DNA of 64,000 bases from Novosphingobium sp. SG707 (GCF_012275515.1 NZ_JAAZQL010000010.1:62001-126000), one strand, 5' to 3'. Shown: positions 26,127 through 35,319, counted from the first letter of the stretch. Program-made: numbers and translations. Notes: generated by a model not told the origin, from the sequence alone.

Positions 26127-27395
26127 ATGGTTTCTCCGATCCGCCTGTCTCTTGCGCTCATGCTGGCCATGGCCGCGCCATCGCTTTGGGCGCAAACCGC
26201 CCCGCCCCATGTGTTGCCCGATGGATCGGTGCCGCCTGCGTTGGCCGCCGCGCGGATGCATATGCTCGAAGCGCCCGAGAATATGCTGACCTTCCATAAT
26301 ATGGATCAGCTGTTCCAGACCCGCGTGGTGACGCGTTCCGGGCCGGTCGCCCCGCTCGCCCGCACCGATACCGCCCTGCCGCCCGCCACCATTCGCGGCA
26401 AGGTGATGAGCGAGGATGCGTGGGAGGATCTGACCTATACTTCGGCCCTGCTGGTGATGCGCGACGGCAAGGTGCTGCATGAAAGCTATCGCAACAACAC
26501 CGATGCGGACACGCATTTCATCTCCTTTTCCATGGCCAAGACCTTCACCTCGATGCTGGTGGGCATTGCGGTGGGCCAAGGCGCGATCCGCTCGATCGAC
26601 GATCCGGCGGTCGCCTATGTCCCTGAACTGAAAGGCTCGGGCTATGACGGCGTGACGATCCGGCAATTGCTCCAGATGCGCTCGGGCGTGGATTATGAGG
26701 AGCGCTATGATTTCGGCGCGACGCCCAGTGTCGCTGCGCAGATCTTTCTGAACGCTATCGTCGCCAACAAGGAACGCTTTGCCGACATGGCCCCGCGCCT
26801 GAAGCGCAAATTCGCGCCCGGCAGCCGTTTCAACTATTCCACGCTCGACACTTCGGTGCTGGGCTGGGTGCTGGAGCGCGCGACCAAGCGGCCGCTGGCC
26901 GATTTCATGGCGCAATATCTGTGGCAACCGATGGGAGCGCAGGCGCATGGCTTCTGGATTGCCGATGGCGGACCGGGCGTGGGGCGCGAACTCAACGGCA
27001 TGGGTTATAATGCCACTTTGCGCGATTTTGCCCGCTTTGGCGCGATGATGCTGGACAAGGGGCGGTTCAACGGGCGCCAGATCGTGCCCGCCGCATGGGT
27101 CGAACAGGCCACCACCATGACCAACAATGCCGATCCCGCCGCGCCGCCTCCGCCGCCCTCAGTGACCAATCCGATGGCGCGGGCGGGCTATGGTTTTCAG
27201 ATCTGGCGGCTGGATGACACCGGGGCCTATACCGCGCTGGGGCTGCAGGGGCAGTTCATCTATGTTCACCCGGCCACGCGCACGGTCATTGTGAAGCTCA
27301 GCTTCTTTCCCGAAATGGGGTCGGCCAAGGGGAATGACGCGCTGGAGGATACGCTGGCCTATTTCCGCACTTTGACGCAGTGGAACGGCCAATAA
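26127..27395 (+). CDS. Exported serine hydrolase, beta-lactamase/esterase family
   Basis: 422 aa with a signal peptide (cleavage near SLWAQT). The SxxK nucleophile motif is S135-MAK138 in FSMAKTFTS, and the second catalytic tyrosine is probably Tyr237 in RFNYSTLD. This is a class C beta-lactamase-fold protein such as an esterase, D-aminopeptidase or 6-aminohexanoate-dimer-hydrolase relative; a true antibiotic-hydrolysing role is not implied. The ATG at 26127 has AAAGGT seven bases upstream. It ends at a strong terminator. Confidence 0.86.
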   Translation: MVSPIRLSLALMLAMAAPSLWAQTAPPHVLPDGSVPPALAAARMHMLEAPENMLTFHNMDQLFQTRVVTRSGPVAPLARTDTALPPATIRGKVMSEDAWEDLTYTSALLVMRDGKVLHESYRNNTDADTHFISFSMAKTFTSMLVGIAVGQGAIRSIDDPAVAYVPELKGSGYDGVTIRQLLQMRSGVDYEERYDFGATPSVAAQIFLNAIVANKERFADMAPRLKRKFAPGSRFNYSTLDTSVLGWVLERATKRPLADFMAQYLWQPMGAQAHGFWIADGGPGVGRELNGMGYNATLRDFARFGAMMLDKGRFNGRQIVPAAWVEQATTMTNNADPAAPPPPPSVTNPMARAGYGFQIWRLDDTGAYTALGLQGQFIYVHPATRTVIVKLSFFPEMGSAKGNDALEDTLAYFRTLTQWNGQ

Positions 27396-27401
27396 AGAGC
27401 G

Positions 27402-27433
27402 ATGCCGCAACCGCGCGATGGCGGTTGCGGCAT
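27402..27433. terminator. Bidirectional terminator between convergent genes
   Basis: ATGCCGCAACCGC (27402-27414) and GCGGTTGCGGCAT (27421-27433) form a perfect 13-bp stem with a six-base loop. On the plus strand TCCCTTTTC follows; on the minus strand CGCTCTTTATT follows. It serves the serine hydrolase (plus) and TBDR 2 (minus). Confidence 0.85.
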
Positions 27434-27443
27434 TCCCTTTTCA

Positions 27444-30077
27444 TCAGAACTTGGTGCGGATCCCCAGCGTGATCGTGCGGCCCAGCGTCGAGCCATTGGC
27501 ATAGCCGCTGCCCGAGGTGCGATAGGGCGGGTTCTGGTCAAACAGATTGTCGACGTTGAGCGTCAGCATCGCCGATTGCTTCAGCCCGATCTTGTTCAGG
27601 TCCAGCCCCCAATACATGTTCACCGTGTCGAAGGACTTGACCATGGTCTGCGTGGCGTCGAACATGATCGGATAGCCGCCGCTATGCGTCAACTGGACCC
27701 GGCCCGTGACCGGTCCGACGGTGGCGCCCGCCGCTGCGGTAAAGTTGAAACGACCCACGCCATTGTCCAGCAATTCGGTATAGACGCCATTGCTCGACGG
27801 ACTGGACCGGCGATGCAGCGTATAGGTGCCGCCAAAGCTGAGCGAGATCGAGCCGAAGCTGGTCGGGCGCTGATACTGGGCGTTGAAGTCGATGCCGTCC
27901 TGCTTCAACCGACCACGGTTATAGCGGCGCAGGTCGAGGATCGCATAGGGCGTGCCGTAATTGGCATAAAGGAAGCCCAGCGAGGGGAAGTTGTCCGGCT
28001 TGACCCCGCCCGAAAAGCTGGTGACCTGAGCTTGGGTGGGATTGGTGATGAAGAAGGGCGCGTTGAGCGGATCATTATACCAGGCCGCGCTGCCGAAACC
28101 GCCCGAGTTCACGCTGATGATGTCGGAGAAGTCGATGTTGTAATAGGTCCCGCTCAGGGTCAGGCCCGGCAGCACCGGCGGCTTGATATCCGCGCCCAGC
28201 GACCATGTGCGCGCCTTTTCCGGCTTCAGGTTAGGGTTGCCGCCCGAAATCCAGATGATCGGCCGCCCGCCCGCATAACCGATGGCCGTGGTGAACGAAA
28301 TGCGCGAGTCCACCGAACCCACCGTATCGGCAAGGCTGGGCGCGTGGAACGAGGTCCCGTAATTGCCGCGCACCGTGACCCAGCCGACCGGCTTGTAGTT
28401 GAAGCCGATCTTGGGGTTGGTCGTGCCGCCCACATCGTCATAGCTGTCATAACGCACCGAGCCCGTCAGATCGAGCGCGGCAATGCCCGGCACCGCGTTG
28501 GCGCTGCCCACGATGGGAACGAAGACTTCGCCAAAGACCGAGGCAACCTGACGCGCGGCAGCCGAAGCATTGCGGAAAGGCGCCGCCGAAGAACCAAAGC
28601 GGATATTGGCCGCGATCTTTTCGTAATGAAATTCCCCGCCCACGGCCAAGCGCACATCGCCGCCCGGCAGATTGAACAGGCTGCCATCGGCCACAAGGCG
28701 CGTTTCGGCCAGATCCTGTTTAGCCACCGAATTGTTGCTGTAATCGCGGATCGAGGCCAGCACGCCGGCATCGGTCGCGCTCAGATTATAGGGGTTAAGC
28801 GCGGTGGCCGTAGTCGTCCCGGCCAGAGCGGCGACGATATTGCCCGCATTGGCGGCGTTCTGGATCGTGTTGTTATAGCTGTGGCCGTAATTGGCCATTC
28901 CGCGCAAATGCCAGCCATGGCCAAGATCGGCCTCGAACGTGGGGGTGATGCCCCATGAATCAAAGCGCGAAGGGCTGGCCACGCCCTTGCCGAAAACGGG
29001 TTCGAAATTGAAGAAGACCGTCTGGCTGGTTTCCGTGCCAATCTGGCGGAAATAGGGATTGGCGTTGGTGATCGTGCCGCTGCCCGAGAGGGTGGCTTCC
29101 ATGTTTACCGTATCACGGCGCGAATAATAGGCGGTGATATTGGCCTTCAAGTGGTCGGTCAGTTGCTGGTCCAGCACGGCATAGACCGAGTGGCGCGTTT
29201 CGCGCGGATAGATGTCGGCGTAATCGGTGGTGCTGCACTTGTTGGGGGCGCCCGCCGTCGTGCCGGGCATCGGGTAATAGGTGCTGCCGATGCGGACATT
29301 GCCCGGCGTACAGGCCATGCTGCGATTGTCCGCGCCGCCAAAGCCGTTGAAATTCTGGGTGACGTAGCTGCGCTCGTAACCCTGAATATTGTTGTGCCAG
29401 GCATAGGCATAGGACAGCATCAGCGATCCGCTGCCCCAGTCCTTGCCCGCCGTTACATTAGCGTCGGCCGTGTTATAGCCATCGGCAAAGCCGTAGCGTG
29501 CGGTCGCCTCAACCCCGTTCATACGCTTGCGCGTGATAAAGTTGATGACGCCACCGATCGCATCGGAACCATAGATCGACGAGCCGCCGTCGGGGATAAC
29601 TTCCACGCGCTCAATGAGGCCGGGGGGGATGATCTGGGGATCGACATAGGTCTGCAGGATGCCCTGACCCACCACGCGGTGGCCGTTGATGAGCGTCAGC
29701 GTCGTCGTGCCGCCCGAGGCGCCAAGGCCGCGCAGGTTGGTCTGCACGATAGGCTGGCCGAAACCGGCCGTGCCGGTGGGGATGGCGTTGAAATTGCTGA
29801 TCTGGGGAATATTGGCCAGCAGGTCGTTCGAGGTCTTGGCCCCGATCGCCACCACATCGGCCTGACCCACGCTGAGCACATTGGTGCCCACCGGCGCGAT
29901 GCCGCGCAGCAGTGTGCCGGTCACGATGATTTCGGCGTTCTTGGTGGTTGCGCTATCGGCCTGCTTATCCGCCGCTTGCGCACCCGTTTGTGCCAGAGCC
30001 GCCTCCGAACCGGCCAGAATCAGGGTCAGCGCGCTAACCGAGCCCATTATTTTACGCTTGGCTTCGATTTTTTTCAT
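27444..30077 (-). CDS. TonB-dependent outer-membrane receptor 2
   Basis: 877 aa. Signal peptide, TonB box AEIIVTGT (about 49-56), plug with NLRGLGASGGTTTLTLINGHRV and GSSIYGSDAIGGVINFITRK, and a barrel that ends in an aromatic (GIRTKF). The NGHRV and YGSDAIGGVINF blocks mark it as a member of the large sphingomonad receptor group used for glycans and organic compounds, not classical siderophore uptake. It is divergent from a Tat-exported carboxylesterase, which suggests uptake of an ester-containing molecule. Cysteines around CTPGNVR and APNKCSTTD probably form an extracellular disulfide. Confidence 0.9.
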   Translation of the reverse strand: MKKIEAKRKIMGSVSALTLILAGSEAALAQTGAQAADKQADSATTKNAEIIVTGTLLRGIAPVGTNVLSVGQADVVAIGAKTSNDLLANIPQISNFNAIPTGTAGFGQPIVQTNLRGLGASGGTTTLTLINGHRVVGQGILQTYVDPQIIPPGLIERVEVIPDGGSSIYGSDAIGGVINFITRKRMNGVEATARYGFADGYNTADANVTAGKDWGSGSLMLSYAYAWHNNIQGYERSYVTQNFNGFGGADNRSMACTPGNVRIGSTYYPMPGTTAGAPNKCSTTDYADIYPRETRHSVYAVLDQQLTDHLKANITAYYSRRDTVNMEATLSGSGTITNANPYFRQIGTETSQTVFFNFEPVFGKGVASPSRFDSWGITPTFEADLGHGWHLRGMANYGHSYNNTIQNAANAGNIVAALAGTTTATALNPYNLSATDAGVLASIRDYSNNSVAKQDLAETRLVADGSLFNLPGGDVRLAVGGEFHYEKIAANIRFGSSAAPFRNASAAARQVASVFGEVFVPIVGSANAVPGIAALDLTGSVRYDSYDDVGGTTNPKIGFNYKPVGWVTVRGNYGTSFHAPSLADTVGSVDSRISFTTAIGYAGGRPIIWISGGNPNLKPEKARTWSLGADIKPPVLPGLTLSGTYYNIDFSDIISVNSGGFGSAAWYNDPLNAPFFITNPTQAQVTSFSGGVKPDNFPSLGFLYANYGTPYAILDLRRYNRGRLKQDGIDFNAQYQRPTSFGSISLSFGGTYTLHRRSSPSSNGVYTELLDNGVGRFNFTAAAGATVGPVTGRVQLTHSGGYPIMFDATQTMVKSFDTVNMYWGLDLNKIGLKQSAMLTLNVDNLFDQNPPYRTSGSGYANGSTLGRTITLGIRTKF

Positions 30078-30204
30078 CAGAAATCCCCTCTATTTTCAAC
30101 CCATCCGCTCTGTTTTTATGCTCAATGGCGGCGGAACATTATGTGCGCTCTATCGGACGCATGCGCAGTCCCTAACAGACGGCCCTGCGTTTGACAATTG
30201 ACGA

Positions 30205-30241
30205 CTTTCGATAATTTTCGTATTTACGGCGTAAAGCGAAA
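30205..30241. promoter_or_regulatory. Palindrome and TTTCG repeats in the TBDR2/carboxylesterase divergent promoter
   Basis: TTTCG occurs at 30206-30210 and again at 30216-30220, exactly 10 bp apart, followed by the palindrome TTTACG-G-CGTAAA (30223-30235) and then CGAAA (30237-30241), the reverse complement of the first motif. Together they make a nested inverted repeat (TTTTCG, TTTACG | CGTAAA, CGAAAG) with slightly unequal spacing. The site lies 32 to 68 bases before the carboxylesterase start and about 130-160 bases upstream of the TBDR start. This fits an operator for a LacI- or similar-family regulator. Confidence 0.55.
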
Positions 30242-30272
30242 GAATGATAATTTTGAACAGCGGAGAGCATGT

Positions 30273-31868
30273 ATGAAAGTCAATTCCGGGATGACGCGGC
30301 GCGCCTTGCTTGGATCGGTGACCGCCACCGGCGCTTTGGTGGCCACGCGCGCCTATGCGGGCAATGTGGGCGCGGCCACCGACATCGTGCAGACCAGCAA
30401 CGGCCCCGTGCGCGGGCGTTTCGAATGGGGCGGGGTTCAGGCGTTCAAGGGCATGCGCTATGCCGCGCCGCCGGTCGGAGCGCTGCGCTTTCGCCCGCCC
30501 CAGCCGGTGCAGAAATGGACGCAAGTGGCCGATGCCACGCAATTCGGCGCCGCCGCGATCCAGAGCGATGGGCAAAATGACATGCCTTTTGACGAACAAC
30601 ACAGCGAGGACTGCCTGTTCCTCAATGTCTGGACCCCCGCGCTGACCGGCAGGAAACCGGTGATGGTCTGGCTGCATGGCGGCGGATTTTCGAGCGGGGC
30701 GGCGGGGCGGCCGACCTATTGGGGCGACCATTTCGCGCGCGACGGCATCGTGCTGGTCTCGCTCAACCATCGCCTCAACGTCTTTGGCTATACGCAGCTT
30801 CCTGAAAGCTGGGGGCCGGATTACGCCTCCTCGGGGTTGGCCGGGATGCTCGATATTGTCGCGGCGCTGCAATGGGTGCGCGCCAATATCGCGCTGTTTG
30901 GCGGCGATCCGGATAATGTCACGATCTTCGGCGAAAGCGGCGGCGGAATGAAAGTCTCGCTTTTGCTGGGCATGCCATCAGCCAAGGACCTGTATCACAA
31001 GGCGATTATCCAGAGCGGCGCCGGATTGGACGCAACGCCCCGCAAATATGCGCAAGGCTTGGGTGGGGCGCTGACCGATGCGCTGGGGGTCAAGGCGGGC
31101 GATGTGGCCGGGCTGGCGGCGGTCGACACGCAGAAGATCTTTCAATCGCAGCAGGCCGCGATCGATGCCGTGGCCAAGAGCGATGCGGGCGGCTTTCTGA
31201 TGGGCGGCTTCAACCCCAGCGTCGATGGCAAGGAATTGCCGCGCGGCCCCTTTGCACCCGAAGCGGCGGCGATGGCGGCCAATATCCCTTTGATTATCGG
31301 CACAAACAAGGATGAGGGCACGATGTTCGCGCTGGGCGACAAGACGCTGGCCACCGCAACCGATGCCGATTTCGAGGCGGCCGTGCGCAAGGCCTATCCC
31401 AAGAATGCCGCCGGGCTTGCTTCGGCGCTGCGCGCGGCCCATCCGGGATATTCGCCGGGCGATCTGATCGTCGCGCTCAATGGCGCGCGGATGTTCTGGA
31501 TCAACTCGGTCACGCTGGCCGAGCGCAAATCGCGGCAGGGCGCGCCGGTCTGGATGTATCGGATGGACCGCGAATTGCCGACGCTGGGCGGGCGGTTAAA
31601 GGCGGGCCATGCGACTGAATTGTCCTATGTTTTCGGCACCTATGACAATATCCGCGATTTCGTCGGCAATGGTCCGGAACCGGTGCGCATGTCGGCGCAG
31701 ATGCATCCGGCATGGGTCGCCTTTGCCAAGACCGGCAATCCGCAGACCGCTGCGATTCCCGCATGGCCGCCTTATGATCTGGCGCGGCGCCAGACGATGA
31801 TCTTCAATCTGGAAAGCCGGGTCGAAAGCGATCCCCACGGCGACATTCGCAAATTCATGTCGGCGTAA
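30273..31868 (+). CDS. Exported carboxylesterase (type B)
   Basis: 531 aa alpha/beta hydrolase of the carboxylesterase/cholinesterase family. A twin-arginine motif (MTRRALLGS, residues 7-15) precedes a hydrophobic stretch, so Tat export is likely. The oxyanion segment HGGGF is at 135-139, the nucleophile Ser222 in GESGG, the acid probably Glu348 (NKDEG) and the base probably His446 (AGHATE). All catalytic residues are present. The ATG at 30273 has GGAGAG just upstream; a longer frame from 30198 lacks a ribosome site. It is divergent from TBDR 2 and ends at a clear terminator. Confidence 0.9.
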   Translation: MKVNSGMTRRALLGSVTATGALVATRAYAGNVGAATDIVQTSNGPVRGRFEWGGVQAFKGMRYAAPPVGALRFRPPQPVQKWTQVADATQFGAAAIQSDGQNDMPFDEQHSEDCLFLNVWTPALTGRKPVMVWLHGGGFSSGAAGRPTYWGDHFARDGIVLVSLNHRLNVFGYTQLPESWGPDYASSGLAGMLDIVAALQWVRANIALFGGDPDNVTIFGESGGGMKVSLLLGMPSAKDLYHKAIIQSGAGLDATPRKYAQGLGGALTDALGVKAGDVAGLAAVDTQKIFQSQQAAIDAVAKSDAGGFLMGGFNPSVDGKELPRGPFAPEAAAMAANIPLIIGTNKDEGTMFALGDKTLATATDADFEAAVRKAYPKNAAGLASALRAAHPGYSPGDLIVALNGARMFWINSVTLAERKSRQGAPVWMYRMDRELPTLGGRLKAGHATELSYVFGTYDNIRDFVGNGPEPVRMSAQMHPAWVAFAKTGNPQTAAIPAWPPYDLARRQTMIFNLESRVESDPHGDIRKFMSA

Positions 31869-31902
31869 AGTCTCCTCTCCTGGCAAGGCGCCCCCATGAT
31901 GA

Positions 31903-31937
31903 GATGCCAGGCCCTGATCGGCCTGGCATCTTCTTTT
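31903..31937 (+). terminator. Rho-independent terminator of the carboxylesterase gene
   Basis: GATGCCAGGCC (31903-31913) and GGCCTGGCATC (31920-31930) pair perfectly over 11 bp with a six-base loop, followed by TTCTTTT. It lies between the convergent carboxylesterase and DUF1593 genes and ends just before the stop of the latter. Confidence 0.88.
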
Positions 31938-31942
31938 GCGGC

Positions 31943-33559
31943 TTATTTGGCGATGGAAATCAAAATCTTGTCATAATGAGAGAGCGGCTCGGGTCGGACA
32001 TCGCTGGCCTCGACGATGATCTGGAACGTGTCGCCCGGCTTCGCATCGGCCGGAACGGTCAGGCTGGCGCGCCCGTCCGCCTCGGCGGTCACGGCCAGAT
32101 CGCCTTTATAGGTTCCCGCCTCTTTCCAGTTCCACCATTTGAAGGCGATTTTGTTGCCATCGGGATCGCTGGATTTTGTCGAGAATTTCAGCACTTGGCC
32201 TGGTTTCGCCACAATCTGATGCGCTCCCACCACGGTGACGCTGGGATTATGATTGGCCCCGGCATAGGTCGGCGTAACCGCCCATTTGAAGCGTGCGGCC
32301 CAATCGCGCTGGGCCGCAGCAAGGAAGGGATGGGTCGGCGCCCGCTTGCGCTCTGCGCGTTGCGCGCTGGCCATCATCGCGGCAAAATCGGCCGAACCAA
32401 AGCCGCCATGGGTGGGATCGGCCTTCGCATAACCACCCCAACCGCCGAAACTGTTGCCGCGATAGCCGCGCAAACCGTTATTCACCAGATTGAGGAAAGT
32501 ATCAGTATCCCCCTCGCCCAGAAATTCGCCCTTGCCGCGCAGCGGGGTCCAGACAATATAGCCTTCCTTGCGCAGCTCGTCGGCCGTCTTGCCGGAGAAG
32601 CCAAAGAAATCAAAAATATCACCCTTCACCATCTGCTTCCCATCGCCCCAGACGCGCTCGCGCGCGCCCAGCGGGCCACGGCTGGTGATGTTCTTTTCCA
32701 TCCATTCGGCGGTGAAATAGGCCGCGTCATCCAGGCTGACCGACGTCTGCGCATTATAGCCCAGCATCAGCCCACCGCCCAGTTGGCGGTAGCGCAAATC
32801 GGACCAATTGGGCTTGATATATTTGACATAAGTGTCGTCCTGATCGCCCGAAAAATGCAGGATCGCCTTGCGGACCACCTTGGCGCGGATTGCCGCCCAT
32901 TGTTTGGTGCCCTTATACTGATCCTCGATCGATTTGAGCGCGCGCGCAATCGTGCTGCCCCCGCCCCAAGCGTGCAAATAGATCGGCGCTTCTTCATCAT
33001 CGAGCAGCAATTTCTTGATGAGATCGGAGCCGGGCGTATCCTTGTCCATCTCGCCATCGAATTGAACATTGCCCCAGCGGATCTTTGACTTTAGCAATTC
33101 CGGCGCCGGATAGTCCTTGTTGTGAACCTTCAGATTGGAATAGGCCTTGGCATAGGCGGCCACCGCATCGTCGATAAACCTCTCATCGGGCGACCAGCGC
33201 CACGAGGTGCAGGGGCAGGGATTATTGGGAATGCGCGTATATTCGCGCCCCGGCACCGACAGTTTCGTGCCCTTGCCATCGCCGGTCCAGTGGAACTGGC
33301 TGCTGGCATAGACCAGCCCTTCGGTGCGATAATCAGTGCTGTAGAGCAAATAGCGGATCAGCGAATTGTTGTCGTCCAACTCGGGATCGGCGGTGATGAC
33401 CACGCGCGGTTTTTGCCCCTCGGGCGTTTCCAGATAGAGCGGGGGCGCCTTTTTGCCCGCTGCCTGTGCCATATGGGGCGTCAGGATTACCGTCGCACCC
33501 ATCAGCCACACGCTCGTGAATCGGGCGATGGTCGCCGCCCTGCCTTTACCGATGCTCAC
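31943..33559 (-). CDS. Exported DUF1593 / Sde182-like protein (nucleoside-hydrolase-like fold)
   Basis: 538 aa. The signal peptide ends around HMAQA. The main domain (about 50-400) starts with RVVITADPELDDNNSLIRYL, where the Asp-rich segment resembles the calcium-binding DTDxxxDD loop of nucleoside hydrolases, as in cellulose-binding protein Sde182. The C-terminal about 90 residues form a beta-sandwich (NHNPSVTVVGAHQI, SSDPDGNKIAFKWW), probably a carbohydrate-binding or Ig-like module. Members occur in polysaccharide-utilisation loci; their substrate is generally unknown. Its position beside the sugar locus at 33871-43246 hints at removal of a pentose-type sugar, but this is inference. Confidence 0.82.
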   Translation of the reverse strand: MSIGKGRAATIARFTSVWLMGATVILTPHMAQAAGKKAPPLYLETPEGQKPRVVITADPELDDNNSLIRYLLYSTDYRTEGLVYASSQFHWTGDGKGTKLSVPGREYTRIPNNPCPCTSWRWSPDERFIDDAVAAYAKAYSNLKVHNKDYPAPELLKSKIRWGNVQFDGEMDKDTPGSDLIKKLLLDDEEAPIYLHAWGGGSTIARALKSIEDQYKGTKQWAAIRAKVVRKAILHFSGDQDDTYVKYIKPNWSDLRYRQLGGGLMLGYNAQTSVSLDDAAYFTAEWMEKNITSRGPLGARERVWGDGKQMVKGDIFDFFGFSGKTADELRKEGYIVWTPLRGKGEFLGEGDTDTFLNLVNNGLRGYRGNSFGGWGGYAKADPTHGGFGSADFAAMMASAQRAERKRAPTHPFLAAAQRDWAARFKWAVTPTYAGANHNPSVTVVGAHQIVAKPGQVLKFSTKSSDPDGNKIAFKWWNWKEAGTYKGDLAVTAEADGRASLTVPADAKPGDTFQIIVEASDVRPEPLSHYDKILISIAK

Positions 33560-33870
33560 ACTCCGCCTCTCTTTCGTTTTTTTCGTTTTTCGGATGCAAG
33601 CAGCTTACTTCAAGGCACAGAAAAGTCAATTTTTCTGAATAATTGGCGCATACTTTGGGTTTGTGCTTCATTCATCGATCTGTGATATCGAAATTTATTG
33701 AAATGAAACATAGTGAGCTAACCTAACTCCGTCCAAACAGGCTGCAAAGCAGAAGCCAGGTCAAAAATTTCTGAAATGAAAGGAAGGGCAATTTGCAAAT
33801 AACCGGACACTCATGACGGAGAATCCCTCATGACATCTCTATGGCAGGAGATTTGGACCCGCCCTGACCG
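33560..33870. promoter_or_regulatory. AT-rich upstream region of the DUF1593 gene with repeated TTTC/GAAA motifs
   Basis: This 311-base gap contains no gene. It is clearly more AT-rich than its surroundings. TTTCG recurs at 33572-33576, 33581-33585 and 33588-33592. A longer element, AAATTT-(2-3 bases)-GAAATGAAA, occurs at 33691-33708 and 33765-33781, about 73 bp apart, with a degenerate third copy near 33628-33643. CTCATGAC is repeated at 33810-33817 and 33827-33834. These look like regulator-binding repeats for the DUF1593 promoter. Confidence 0.45.
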
Positions 33871-35319
33871 TCAGAGACAGGCCCGCGCCACTGCCTTGCG
33901 CCAGCCCTCGCGCAACGCAACCCGCGCATCCCCGGCCATGGTGGGGGCAAAATGGTGCTCCCTGGCGATCAGCGTGTCGGACAAGGGCAGCCCCGCACCC
34001 GCCGCTGCCATCATGGCCGCGCCCAGCGCGCTCAGGTCGGTTTGCGAGGGCCGCTCGACCGCGCGCGCCGACAGGTCGGCCAGCATCTGCAACAGATGAT
34101 CGTTGCGCGCAGCCGTGCCATCGACGCAGATCGCCTGCAAATCCTCGCCCAGATCGGCCTCGATGGCGACCACCAGATCGCAGATCTGATGCGCGATGCC
34201 CTCCAGCACGGCATAGGCGACATGGGCCGGGCGCGAGCCGAGCGAGAGGCCGCAGATGATCCCGCGCGCGTCCTCCTGCCAATGCGGCGCGCCTAATCCG
34301 GCCAGCGCGGGGACGACATAGACCCCATCGCTATCCCGAACCGTCGCGGCCAGATCGGCCAGCTCCTGCGCCCCGCCAAGGCCCAGCAATTGCGCACCAA
34401 AAGCCGCCGAATGGCCTGAAACGGTGATATTGCCTTCGAGCGCATAGACCGTCTCGCCGCCGCGCCGCCATGCAATCGTGCCCGACAGGCCATGGGCCGA
34501 ACGCGCCCGCGCGCCGGTGGGGCACATCAGCGAGGAACCCGTGCCCAGCGTCACCTTGACCCGCCCGCGCGCGGCGATCGCATGGCCGAACAGAGCGGCA
34601 TGGGAATCGCCCATCATCGCATGGATCGCCACGCCCTCGGGCAAGCCGCCAAACCCGCCCGCCGTATGGCCAAACAGCGCATCGGACGCCATCACGCGGG
34701 GAAGGATCGCACGCGGCACGCCAAACAGGCCCAGCAACTCCTCATCCCAATCGCCATCGTCCAGATTGAGCAATTGCGTGCGCGAGGCATTGCTGGCGTC
34801 GGTCGCATGGACGGCCCCGCCGGTCATATGCCACAAGAGCCAGCTATCGACCGTCCCGCCGCGCAGATCTGCGCCGCCATCGACATGGTCGATCAGCCAT
34901 CGCCATTTGCCGGCCGAAAACAGCGGGTCGAGGCCAAGGCCGCTCAGTTGCTCAACTCTTTCGCCATGCCCCGCATCACGCAGGGCGGCGCAGAAGGGCG
35001 CGGTGCGGCGGCATTGCCACAGGATGCAGGGGCCAAGCGCCGCTCCCGTCTGCGCATCCCAGATCAGAGCGGATTCGCGCTGGTTCGAAATGCCGATGGC
35101 GCGGATATCGGCATCGGGCGCCCTCGCGATGGCATGACGAATGGCCGCATCGGCGCTGGCCAGAATGGCCTCGCCCGATTGCTCGGCCCAGCCCGGTTGC
35201 GGGTGGGAAACGGCATTGGCCACCGACCCGCTCGACAGGATTTCCCCGTCGAGCGCGATCAGCATGGCCTTGGTGTTGGTCGTCCCGGAATCGAGAGCGA
35301 GGATCGCCGGTCGCGTCAC
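33871..35319 (-). CDS. FGGY carbohydrate kinase, glycerol-kinase-like (candidate apulose kinase)
   Basis: 482 aa. ALDSGTTNTK is the phosphate loop, NQRESALIWD and NASRTQLLNL are glycerol-kinase-type blocks, Asp238 in MMGDSH is the catalytic base and VDGTAARND is the adenine-loop region. By eye it aligns best with GlpK. GlpK Tyr135 (DPYF), which contacts glycerol, is Leu133 here (DPLF), so glycerol is probably not the substrate. The GTG start lies 7 bases past the transketolase stop. With the split transketolase and the TIM-barrel isomerase, apulose kinase of the D-apiose transketolase pathway is the best guess. Confidence 0.8.
   Translation of the reverse strand: MTRPAILALDSGTTNTKAMLIALDGEILSSGSVANAVSHPQPGWAEQSGEAILASADAAIRHAIARAPDADIRAIGISNQRESALIWDAQTGAALGPCILWQCRRTAPFCAALRDAGHGERVEQLSGLGLDPLFSAGKWRWLIDHVDGGADLRGGTVDSWLLWHMTGGAVHATDASNASRTQLLNLDDGDWDEELLGLFGVPRAILPRVMASDALFGHTAGGFGGLPEGVAIHAMMGDSHAALFGHAIAARGRVKVTLGTGSSLMCPTGARARSAHGLSGTIAWRRGGETVYALEGNITVSGHSAAFGAQLLGLGGAQELADLAATVRDSDGVYVVPALAGLGAPHWQEDARGIICGLSLGSRPAHVAYAVLEGIAHQICDLVVAIEADLGEDLQAICVDGTAARNDHLLQMLADLSARAVERPSQTDLSALGAAMMAAAGAGLPLSDTLIAREHHFAPTMAGDARVALREGWRKAVARACL

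Noticed and set aside
26127..27395. Antibiotic-resistance beta-lactamase
   Set aside because: The SxxK fold is shared with many esterases and peptidases, and nothing points to antibiotic hydrolysis.
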